Positions 46,042 through 53,251 of a DNA stretch of 64,000 bases are shown piece by piece; position 1 is the first letter of the stretch; each line of letters begins with the position of its first letter. The stretch is from assembly GCF_007743815.1 (NCBI RefSeq), contig NZ_CP036265.1, positions 5,029,823 to 5,093,822 on the forward strand. Direction: 5' to 3'. The notes below the pieces were generated by a model. It was not told the DNA's origin. It searched no databases and saw only the letters and a program-made list of their open reading frames with translations. This DNA is from Alienimonas californiensis. Its GTDB lineage: Bacteria; Planctomycetota; Planctomycetia; Planctomycetales; Planctomycetaceae. The position numbers were made by a program, and so were the translations under genes.

Positions 46042-47028
46042 TCAGTTCCAAGTTGAGAACGCATCACTCACATCGACGTCCGCCGCATTCCCGTAACCTT
46101 TAAGCGTCACCCCGGGCGGGGGTGATATGTGAACATGATGATGGCGAACCGCACCATCCGCGTTGTTTGTCACGTAGGCCGTCTCGATATACCGATCGAC
46201 AACTGCCAGAGGGACATCGACGAATCCGTCGTCGCCCATTATGAATACAAAATCGGCACAGCCAACACCCTTCGCCGCGACATATGACGCGGGGCTAATC
46301 CCATACCAATAGACCTGCTGCCGTTCGTGAAGTTTTGACTGCTGAACCTTCACGACACGCCCGTCTTCTAACGCGTAGCATTTAAGCTTTCGGCTTATCA
46401 TTTCCCCTCCCCCAAGCTGCTCCACAGCGTCGAAAACTCCCGTTCCGGAGGATTCCTCGGGGGTAGTAGCGACAACCGGAGCGTTCTTGTCCGGAGAATA
46501 GTATTCCGCCGACCCGTTCACGAGAAACTTCTTGACGCGATAGATCTCTGTCGGGACGTCCAAGGCGTCACAGAAGTCTTCAAGATCCTGATTCACCTCA
46601 TCGATACATATAGCGATTGACGGGGCGACTGATTCGATAAACAGCTCCAGCTTCTGAAACAGCCGCGTTGGCGCAGCACCGAGTGCACTCGCGACTTCGA
46701 CCTGGCGCCCGCCTTCTTCGACAGCCTCAAACAGTTTGTCCCTGAGCTGCCGCAGCGTTCCAGCGTTTCTCCCTGCAACTACAAATCGAGTGATTTGTTC
46801 CGCAATGTGAGGCCAAACGCCGTGACCCAGTAGCTCACACTCAAGTATCCACCACGTTCTACTTTGAAAGTTAAAGGCAAAGCCGTCCGGAACCCCATGC
46901 TTCCCTGAGGGTGTCGTGATACGAAACCCGGGTATCAATAGGCAGTCGCCGAAGAAGACGGTTGCATTCTCGTAAACCCAGTCCTGCAGTTCCTGCTCAC
47001 GTGAAAACGGTGCTTCAGTGATCGCCAT
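46042..47028 (-). CDS. Uncharacterised protein with PD-(D/E)XK nuclease-like N-terminal domain, foreign origin
   Basis: 328 aa, ATG 47028 preceded 7 nt earlier by AAGGAG. Residues about 10-90 resemble a restriction-endonuclease-like fold: REQELQDWVYENATVFFGD (E20), GKHGVPDGFAFNF (D48) and WWILECELLGHGVWPHIAEQI (E63-x-E65), i.e. PD...ExE with Glu where Lys is usual. The HGVWPHIAEQITRF helix recalls uncharacterised island-borne families with a VELxxH..PQ motif. The middle (100-170) is helical; the C-terminal half (SRKLKCYALEDGRVVKVQQS) may bind a ligand or target. No signal peptide. A defence or conflict role is inference from fold and context. Convergent with alaS. Confidence 0.7.
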   Translation of the reverse strand: MAITEAPFSREQELQDWVYENATVFFGDCLLIPGFRITTPSGKHGVPDGFAFNFQSRTWWILECELLGHGVWPHIAEQITRFVVAGRNAGTLRQLRDKLFEAVEEGGRQVEVASALGAAPTRLFQKLELFIESVAPSIAICIDEVNQDLEDFCDALDVPTEIYRVKKFLVNGSAEYYSPDKNAPVVATTPEESSGTGVFDAVEQLGGGEMISRKLKCYALEDGRVVKVQQSKLHERQQVYWYGISPASYVAAKGVGCADFVFIMGDDGFVDVPLAVVDRYIETAYVTNNADGAVRHHHVHISPPPGVTLKGYGNAADVDVSDAFSTWN

Positions 47029-47035
47029 CAGCGGA

Positions 47036-47041
47036 CTCCTT
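47036..47041 (-). promoter_or_regulatory. Strong Shine-Dalgarno AAGGAG for the foreign gene
   Basis: On the minus strand AAGGAG ends 7 nt before ATG 47028. Upstream, 47058-47070 is AT-rich (TTTAATAATAAC on the minus strand) and could hold the -10. Almost no other gene in the window has such a site, which supports foreign origin. Confidence 0.7.
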
Positions 47042-47084
47042 CAAAGGAACAATCAGAGTTATTATTAAAGATTGACGGTAGTGT

Positions 47085-47290
47085 AGCCAGGCGGGTGGCT
47101 GGCACAGAAGGGAGGGAGACGATAGCCGACTGCCCGGATGTCCCAGAACCAGCGGTGCCCGATCGGCGGGGTGGTGCTAGCACCCTGCCGGTGCGTTCGG
47201 TTGGGATCGAAAGCGGGGGACATCGGGAAGGCATCCACGTCACACTCACCGGCGAGACGCCAGTGGCACGCCAGCGGGTGTGGCCGCCGG
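47085..47290. repeat. Repeat-derived intergenic segment (cluster of short palindromes)
   Basis: The 348-bp gap 47029-47376 has no credible gene in this part. It contains the 12-bp perfect palindrome GGTGCTAGCACC (47173-47184). It also contains an imperfect hairpin in CACCGGCGAGACGCCAGTG near 47249 (7 of 8 pairs around an AGA loop) and GCCAGGCGGGTGGCTGGC near 47088. Palindromes of this style are familiar from planctomycete intergenic DNA. It borders the foreign island and may be a mosaic of old dispersed repeats. Confidence 0.45.
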
Positions 47291-47376
47291 GCGCCGGGGG
47301 AACTGGCGGCGGCGGTTGGGGGACGGGAGAATCGGGCTCGGGGTCGGGGGGCCGGTCACACCTCGGGAGCGTTCTG

Positions 47377-47793
47377 ATGGCCACGGAGACAAGTTCCCTC
47401 GCCCGGCGATGGTTCGAGGAGGTCTGGGTTCAACGCCGGGCCGAGACCATCGACGAACTGGTCGACGCCGACAGCGTCTGCCATGGCGACGACGGGCCGG
47501 TCCAGGGGCCGGACGGCTTCAAGCAACAATTCTACGAGCCGATGGTGGCCGCCTTCCCCGATCTGCAGGTGCAGGTCGAGGCGGTCATCGCGGAGGGCGA
47601 TCAGGCGGTCGTCCGCTGGAGCGCCGTCGGCACGCACTCCGGCGACGGGCTCGGGTTCCCGGCGACCGGCGAGGCGGCTTCCTTCCGCGGCCTCACCTGG
47701 ATGCAGGTCCGCGACGGCCGACTCGGCGTGGGTTGGCAAAGTTCCAACATCCCGGAGGTCCTCCGCACGCTGGCGGAGAAGGCCAATCCGTGA
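47377..47793 (+). CDS. SnoaL-like / polyketide-cyclase-fold protein
   Basis: 138 aa from ATG 47377, a single NTF2-like cone fold. SLARRWFEEVWVQRRAETIDELV, then the conserved VQGPDGFKQQFYEPMVAAFPDLQVQVEAVIAEGDQAVVRW series (shown in pieces across the domain), TGEAASFRGLTWMQVRDGRL and WQSSNIPEVLRTL. This is the ester-cyclase-related group. The small-molecule substrate is unknown. A longer open frame starting at 47095 would translate the repeat-rich region and is rejected. Confidence 0.85.
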   Translation: MATETSSLARRWFEEVWVQRRAETIDELVDADSVCHGDDGPVQGPDGFKQQFYEPMVAAFPDLQVQVEAVIAEGDQAVVRWSAVGTHSGDGLGFPATGEAASFRGLTWMQVRDGRLGVGWQSSNIPEVLRTLAEKANP

Positions 47794-47829
47794 CGGCCGG
47801 GCGGGCTCCGCACGCCGCATTGCCTTCAA

Positions 47830-47914
47830 TACCAGCCCGATGCGCAAGCATCGGCCGTCGGCGCAGCCGGCGAGCCGAACGACGCACCGCCGGAGCTTGC
47901 GCTCCGGGCTGGTA
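47830..47914. repeat. Nested palindromic repeat with paired hairpins (REP-like)
   Basis: The outer arms TACCAGCCCG and CGGGCTGGTA are perfect reverse complements. Inside the left arm is a hairpin, CGATGC-GCAA-GCATCG (47839-47854); inside the right arm is CCGGAGC-TTGC-GCTCCGG (47890-47907). The two hairpins are also complementary to one another except at two dinucleotides, changed so that each local stem stays intact. It sits between convergent genes (SnoaL and CHAD). The style matches REP/BIME-type elements moved by RAYT transposases; no such gene is in this window. Confidence 0.75.
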
Positions 47915-47939
47915 CCGCTCCGGTCAGCCGAAGCACGCT

Positions 47940-48875
47940 CTATTCCCGCCAAGCCTCCCACGCGGCTTCCAAGCGGCCGGTGAAGGCCTTCGGCTTCTCG
48001 GCGAGCAGCGTTTCGCCCAGCGTGAGGGACTCCGCCCGCAGGGCCTCCTGAGAGCCGTGCAGCAGGCCGTGGAGGACTTCGCGCTGGCGGGGGTCGTGGG
48101 CCGGGGGGTCGGGGGCGTCGAGGACGGTCGCGGCGTAGACCGTCAGGTCGTGCTCGTGGCCCAGCAGATCCGACAGCCGGACCGCCTCGTCCCGGCGGGG
48201 GCCCAACGCTTCCGGCCAGACGTCGCGGAGCAGCCGGAGGTGGTAGCGGTGGTACTTCGCCCGCTTTCGCCACTGGTGGAACTGCTGGGGAGTCGGCCGG
48301 TCCACGGCGGCGGCCATCGATCTGCGGGCCCGCTTGTAGGTTTTGGCGAAGCCGCCGGCGAGGGCGTCGAAGCCCTCTTCCTTCAACGTCCAACTGTCGA
48401 CGCGGTCGCGGACCGTTCGCAAATCGGCCCCAGCGGCGGCGAGGCGCTCGGAGACGGGGGGGCCGGCGTCCAGGCCATCCGGCTCGATGGCTTCGAGTTC
48501 TTTGCGGTGACGGGTCAGGGCCGCCCGTACCGGGCCGAACGCCCGGCGCTGGACGAAATCCTCATAGCGGTCCATCAGGCGGTCGTGCGTTTCGATCACG
48601 GCCGTCGCGTCCCGCAGGGCGGAGAGCCGCCGGGTCGCGTCGCGGACGGCGGCGTTCTCCTCGGCGTACCCGCCGAACGCCGGCCGCACCAGGCGGAGCA
48701 GCGCCCGCAGCTTCTTACCCCGCTTGCGGACCTCGTGCACGGCCTCGGCGAGGTCGGCGTCCGCAGGGCCGCCGGCGGCGCCGTCGACCTCGGCGAGGGC
48801 CTTGTCGAGTTGTTCCCGGGCGATCCGCCGCAGACCGTCGGCGACGGGTTCGTTCGGTTCGAACTGGAAACTCAT
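47940..48875 (-). CDS. CHAD-domain protein
   Basis: 311 aa, two CHAD helical-bundle repeats. The conserved histidine/basic helices are visible: LAEAVHEVRKRGKKLRALLRLVRP in the first half and FHQWRKRAKYHRYHLRLL in the second, with LSDLLGHEHDLTVY. CHAD proteins bind polyphosphate granules through these basic surfaces and often pair with CYTH enzymes; a CYTH gene lies at 39437-40054. No signal peptide. ATG 48875 begins MSFQFEPNEPVADGLRRI, the usual opening. Divergent from the PL7 lyase. Confidence 0.92.
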   Translation of the reverse strand: MSFQFEPNEPVADGLRRIAREQLDKALAEVDGAAGGPADADLAEAVHEVRKRGKKLRALLRLVRPAFGGYAEENAAVRDATRRLSALRDATAVIETHDRLMDRYEDFVQRRAFGPVRAALTRHRKELEAIEPDGLDAGPPVSERLAAAGADLRTVRDRVDSWTLKEEGFDALAGGFAKTYKRARRSMAAAVDRPTPQQFHQWRKRAKYHRYHLRLLRDVWPEALGPRRDEAVRLSDLLGHEHDLTVYAATVLDAPDPPAHDPRQREVLHGLLHGSQEALRAESLTLGETLLAEKPKAFTGRLEAAWEAWRE

Positions 48876-49029
48876 GGGCAGGTCGGCAGGCGGGTTTGCG
48901 GGGGCGGCGTCTCCGACAGGGTAGGTTCACCGGCATCCGACGCCCCCCGCCGGGCCGGGCGTGCTGTTGCGGGGAACCTCCCCAAGCGATGATGCGTCGT
49001 CGCCTCGCCCCCGCCCTCGGACGTTCGCC

Positions 49030-49761
49030 GTGTCGCCCCTGCTCGTGTTCGTCCTGCCCCTCAGCCTGTTCACGACGGGGGACGCCCCGGCGACGCCGGG
49101 GGCGGCGCTGGACCTGGGCGGGTGGAAGCTCACCCTGCCGGTCGACACCCCGCGGGCCGGCTCGCCGGACGAGGTGCCGGCGGGGGAACTGGGGACGTTC
49201 GTCGATCCGCGGTTCTTCTTCCTCAGCGACCAACCGTCGGGCGTGGCCTTCCGGGCGCCGTGCGGGGGGCGGACGACGAAGAACTCCGGCTATCCCCGCT
49301 GCGAACTGCGGGAGCTGACCGCCGACGGGGCGAAACCGGCCGCCTGGGCCACGGGCGACGGCGGCCGGCACACGCTGACGGCGACGCTCGCCGTGACGGC
49401 CCTGCCGGCGGTCAAGCCGCACGTCGTCTGCGCCCAGATCCACGACGCCGACGACGACCTGCTGATGGTCCGGTTGGAGGGCCGTAAGCTGTTCGTGGAG
49501 CGGAACGACGTCGGCGACGTGCCGCTGGACGGCGACTACAGGCTCGGCACGCCGTTCGAGTTGAAGATCGAGGCGGCGGACGGCGTGGTCCGCGTCTGGT
49601 ACGAGGGCGAACTCAAGCTGTCGTGGCCGGTGAAGGCGAAGGGCTGTTACTTCAAGGTGGGCTGCTACACGCAGTCGAACGTGGCGAAGGGGGACGCGGC
49701 GGACGCCTACGGGGAGGTCGTCGTCAGTCGGCTGCGGGCGGAGCATTCCGAGCCGAATTGA
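49030..49761 (+). CDS. Polysaccharide lyase family 7 (alginate lyase-like), secreted
   Basis: 243 aa from GTG 49030, giving a signal peptide (SPLLVFVLPLSLFTTGDAPA). The beta-jelly-roll PL7 motifs are present: LDLGGWKLTLPVDTP, SGYPRCELRELT (R-x-E-L-R), VVCAQIHDADDDLL (Q-I-H) and GCYFKVGCYTQSN (YFKxGxYxQ). These form the active site, so cleavage of alginate or related polyuronate is likely. An earlier start at 48961 would bury the signal peptide. Leads a plus-strand run of secreted hydrolases. Confidence 0.88.
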   Translation: MSPLLVFVLPLSLFTTGDAPATPGAALDLGGWKLTLPVDTPRAGSPDEVPAGELGTFVDPRFFFLSDQPSGVAFRAPCGGRTTKNSGYPRCELRELTADGAKPAAWATGDGGRHTLTATLAVTALPAVKPHVVCAQIHDADDDLLMVRLEGRKLFVERNDVGDVPLDGDYRLGTPFELKIEAADGVVRVWYEGELKLSWPVKAKGCYFKVGCYTQSNVAKGDAADAYGEVVVSRLRAEHSEPN

Positions 49762-49820
49762 ACGCGGGCGGGCCGGCGCCGATGATCGCGGGTCGCTTCG
49801 CCCCCCCGCCCCGTGCGCCC

Positions 49821-52340
49821 ATGTTCGTTCGTCGAGCCGCCGTCGTGCTGGCCCTCACGGCGCCGCTCTGGCTGGCGTCGCCCGAGCCGGCGGACGCCGG
49901 GCCGGCCCCGGAGACGCCGCCGGACCCGGCGCTGGAGGCTCAGGCCGAACGGGCGTGGGCGGTCGTCTGGGACCGCTTCTTCATTGAGGAGACCGAGACC
50001 TTCGCCGACTACCTCAGCAGCTACGAACCGGGGCGGGAGTTGGCCCACCTGCCCACCGCGGCGGAGGTGCGGCGGCAGTTTCCGAACCCCTGCGGATACG
50101 GGACCGGGATGGAGGACGGGATGATCCTCGGCGGGGCGCTGCTCAGCGCGATCGTGGACCGGCACGCGGTCACCGGGGACGACGACCTCCGCGAACCGGC
50201 GGCGACCGTCTTCCGCGGCGTTCGGCGCTGCGCGACGGTGCACGGCGTGCCGGGGTTCTTCGCCCGGAACGTCTGCCGGGAGGACGGGGAGAGCGTCTAC
50301 CTCAACTCCTCCCGCGACCAGTACACCCACGGCGTGCACGGGCTGTGGCAGTACCTTCGCAGCCCGCTGGCGGACGACGAAACGAAAGCTCAGATCCGCC
50401 CGCTGCTGGCGGCGGCGGCGGACCGGATGATCGCGTTCGCCACGCCGGAGAACGGCTACGACTTCGGCCGGGCCGACGGGCAGCGCTGCCCGCTGGGCAT
50501 CTGCCGGATGTGGGAGGTCCAGGCCCACGAGGCCGCCCGCCTGCCGATGATCTACGCCGCCGCCTGGGACGCCACCGGCGAGGAGAAATACCGCACGCTC
50601 TGGCGGCAATACGTCGCCGAGGCCGTCCGGCAGTCGCGGGAGCCGGCGGAGCACACGCCGGTCTACGCCCTGCTGCAGATGCAATGTTCTCTCGAACTGC
50701 TCGGCGAACTGGAGCCGGACCCGGCGTTGAAGTCGGAGATCGACGCCGTCCTGCGGCACGTCGCCGGGATGGCCGAGTCCCGCGGGAAACACGCCTTCGA
50801 CCGGCTGTTCGGCAAAAGCGCGGCGGAGCGGGCGATGCTCGGCCCGGACTGGCGGACGGTCGACGAGTGGATCGTGCAGGGCGGTTACGACGTGCCGCAA
50901 TGGGGGCCGTACCGCGACGTCTGGCACGTCACCCGGGAGGCCGGGGAAGCAGCCCTGATCCCGCTGATGACGGACCGGGCGACGCTTCCCGACGCACAAC
51001 AGGCCCGGCTGCGGACGTTGATTCTCAAGACCGACTACGACCGCACCTCCAGTTGCGGCGTGGTGTACCACCTCGCCGCCTATTGGAAGGCCCGCCGCAC
51101 CGGAATCCTGCGGGCCGCCCCCGGGCCGGTGGGCGGCGACGACCGGGACGCGGCGGGCGGGCCGATGGTGGTCGACGCGGACTTCGAAGGGGCCTCAGTG
51201 CGGGTGTTGGCGATCGACGAGGAGGCCCGGCGGGTCGATTTCACGCCGGGCGGCGACCCGACCCGCGGCTGGCCCTGCTGGTGGTCCTTCCGCCTGGCGG
51301 GTCTGACGCCGGGCGAACCGATCACGCTACGACTGCGGGGTTCGGACGCCGTCGTCGGGACCGCGAAGCCGCTGGCGGCCTCGTGGGCCATGCCGACCCG
51401 GGCGACCTATTCCGACGACGGCGCAATCTGGCGGCACACGGAGGCCGGTCGGCGGGAGGGCGAGTGGATGATCTACTCCGTCACTCCGGAGGGGGACTCG
51501 GTGCAGGTCGCCTGGGGGCCGCCGTACACGCCGACGGACGCCGCGAACTGGGTGCGGGCGATGGGCGAGCGGTCGCCGCACGCGACGGCGACGGAACTGT
51601 GCCAGTCCGGCGAGGGGCGGGCGGTGCCGATGCTGCACGTCCGCGAGGGCGATTTGCCGAACGAACGGCGGTTCGGCGTCTGGGTGCAGGCCCGGCAGCA
51701 CGCCTGGGAAAGCGGGTCGAGTTGGGTCGCCCAGGGCTTCGGCGAATGGCTGCTGAGCGACGACGCGGACGCCGCGTGGCTGCGTCGGCACGCGGAGGTG
51801 TTCCTCGTCCCGGTGATGGACGTGGACAACGTCGCCACCGGCAACGGCGGCAAGAACGCCCTGCCCCACGACCATAACCGCGACTGGTCGGACAACGCCC
51901 GCTGGAAGGAGGTCATCGCCGCCCGCCGCAAGATCGCCGGCCTGATCCGCGAGGAGCGGATGGACGTCTTTCTCGACCTACACAATCCGGGGCCGGGCGA
52001 CCAGACGTTCTTCTACGTCCTGCCCGCGGAATATCTTCAGGCCCCGGCCGTCGACCTGCGGGATCAGTTCGTCGAACGGACCTACGCCCGCTTGCAGCGG
52101 CCCGGGGCGGCCATCCCCGCCAGCGGCAAGACGAAGGCGACCGGCCCGGATTACCACCCGCTGTGGCGCCAGATGAGCGCCACCTGGGTGAACCTGCACG
52201 GCAACCCGCACACGGTCAGCCTCTGCCTAGAGACCGCGTGGAACACGCCGGGCAGCACGACGGTCGGCTATCGTGCCGTCGGCGCCGACCTCGCGGCGGC
52301 CGCGGCGGCGTACCTCCGCGAGCGTCCCGCCCGCCCCTGA
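49821..52340 (+). CDS. Fusion of helical-toroid domain and M14 zinc carboxypeptidase, secreted
   Basis: 839 aa. The signal peptide starts at ATG 49821 (FVRRAAVVLALTAPLWLASPEPADA). Residues about 35-430 are mostly alpha-helical with aromatic-rich turns (SSRDQYTHGVHGLWQYL, LGICRMWEVQAHEAARLPMIYAAAW), like an (alpha/alpha)6 toroid of glycan-active enzymes. Residues about 450-590 are a beta-rich linker domain. Residues about 600-835 are an M14 peptidase of the cytosolic-carboxypeptidase type: RQHAWESGSSW (H627, E630), DLHNPGPG (H721) and the catalytic SLCLETAW (E804). It may process a glycopeptide or peptidoglycan-like substrate; this is inference. Overlaps nothing; 59 bp after PL7. Confidence 0.75.
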   Translation: MFVRRAAVVLALTAPLWLASPEPADAGPAPETPPDPALEAQAERAWAVVWDRFFIEETETFADYLSSYEPGRELAHLPTAAEVRRQFPNPCGYGTGMEDGMILGGALLSAIVDRHAVTGDDDLREPAATVFRGVRRCATVHGVPGFFARNVCREDGESVYLNSSRDQYTHGVHGLWQYLRSPLADDETKAQIRPLLAAAADRMIAFATPENGYDFGRADGQRCPLGICRMWEVQAHEAARLPMIYAAAWDATGEEKYRTLWRQYVAEAVRQSREPAEHTPVYALLQMQCSLELLGELEPDPALKSEIDAVLRHVAGMAESRGKHAFDRLFGKSAAERAMLGPDWRTVDEWIVQGGYDVPQWGPYRDVWHVTREAGEAALIPLMTDRATLPDAQQARLRTLILKTDYDRTSSCGVVYHLAAYWKARRTGILRAAPGPVGGDDRDAAGGPMVVDADFEGASVRVLAIDEEARRVDFTPGGDPTRGWPCWWSFRLAGLTPGEPITLRLRGSDAVVGTAKPLAASWAMPTRATYSDDGAIWRHTEAGRREGEWMIYSVTPEGDSVQVAWGPPYTPTDAANWVRAMGERSPHATATELCQSGEGRAVPMLHVREGDLPNERRFGVWVQARQHAWESGSSWVAQGFGEWLLSDDADAAWLRRHAEVFLVPVMDVDNVATGNGGKNALPHDHNRDWSDNARWKEVIAARRKIAGLIREERMDVFLDLHNPGPGDQTFFYVLPAEYLQAPAVDLRDQFVERTYARLQRPGAAIPASGKTKATGPDYHPLWRQMSATWVNLHGNPHTVSLCLETAWNTPGSTTVGYRAVGADLAAAAAAYLRERPARP

Positions 52341-52377
52341 GCCGCCGCTCTCCGCACCCCCTTCCGGTCCTGATCTC

Positions 52378-53172
52378 ATGCGTATCGCCCTCGCCCAGAT
52401 GGACTGCGTCGTCGGCGACGCGGCGGCGAACGCGGCCAAGATCGCCCAGTTTGCGGCCGAGGCGCAGGCAGCCCGGTGCGAGGTCCTCTTCCTGCCGGAG
52501 TTGGCGACCACGGGCTACGCGGCGGACGCCGCGACGGCCGGGGCCGGGGCGGAGGCGGAGGCGGTGCGGAACGCCGCGGGGGAACACGGGATCGCCGTCG
52601 TCTGCGGCTGGGCGGAACAGGCCGGCGAGACGCTGCACAACAGCCTCACGGTCGTCGACGCGGCCGGGGAGCCGGTGGCGGGGTATCGAAAACTGTTTCT
52701 GTTCGACGGCGCCGGGGCGTGGGAACCGGGCACGTTCAAGCCCGGCACGGAGCACGTCGTCGCGGAGTTCGCCGGGCGGCGGTGGGGATTGTCGATCTGC
52801 TACGATCTGCGGTTCCCGGAGCTGTACCGCGTGCTGGCCGACCGGGGGGCGACGGCACTGGTGAACTGCTCCGCCTGGCCGAACGTGCGGTGGCAGCACT
52901 GGGACCTGCTGACCCGGGCTCGGGCGGTGGAGAATCAAGCGTTTTTCATCGGCGTGAACCGCTGCGGGACCGACCCCCAAAACTCGGGCGGGCCGCTGAC
53001 GATGGCCGGCCGCAGCCGGGTGGTGGCGCCGACGGGCGAGCTTCTCGTCGAGGCCGGCCCGGACGAGGAGGAACTGCTGATCGCCGACCTGGACTTCGCC
53101 GCGGTCGACGCATTCCGCCAGTTGCTCCCCGCCCTGCCCGCCCGCCGGCCGGAGCTGTACGCGGGACACTGA
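52378..53172 (+). CDS. Carbon-nitrogen hydrolase (nitrilase superfamily)
   Basis: 264 aa, cytoplasmic. The catalytic triad is intact: E41 (FLPELATTG), K105 (GYRKLFLFD) and C141 (LSICYDLRFPELYR). Typical start MRIALAQMDCVVGD at ATG 52378. It resembles omega-amidase/deaminated-glutathione amidase branches (the YRKxHLFD and CYDLRFPE pattern), so damage repair or 2-oxoacid amide hydrolysis is plausible. 37 bp after the M14 fusion gene. Confidence 0.9.
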   Translation: MRIALAQMDCVVGDAAANAAKIAQFAAEAQAARCEVLFLPELATTGYAADAATAGAGAEAEAVRNAAGEHGIAVVCGWAEQAGETLHNSLTVVDAAGEPVAGYRKLFLFDGAGAWEPGTFKPGTEHVVAEFAGRRWGLSICYDLRFPELYRVLADRGATALVNCSAWPNVRWQHWDLLTRARAVENQAFFIGVNRCGTDPQNSGGPLTMAGRSRVVAPTGELLVEAGPDEEELLIADLDFAAVDAFRQLLPALPARRPELYAGH

Positions 53173-53251
53173 GGGAGGCCGGGCGACGGTGGCGGGGCAG
53201 ACGGGGACCGTGGGAGGATGGGGGTTCGCTCCCTCTCGCCGCGCTCGCCGC

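Larger units (their letters stand above)
45958..47085. mobile_element. Putative foreign insertion carrying one gene
   Basis: Base composition drops sharply just after the alaS core ends and rises again near 47085. Hand counts of two 60-nt lines inside give 43% and 57% GC, against about 70% around. It holds one complete gene with its own Shine-Dalgarno and an AT-rich promoter region. I see no transposase, integrase or flanking direct repeats, so the mechanism of entry is unknown. The junction positions are estimates from composition. Confidence 0.6.

Noticed and set aside
46021-46060. CTCAACT / AGTTGAG inverted repeat as a terminator between alaS and the foreign gene
   Set aside because: Only 7 bp with a 17-nt loop and no T tract on either side; too weak to call.
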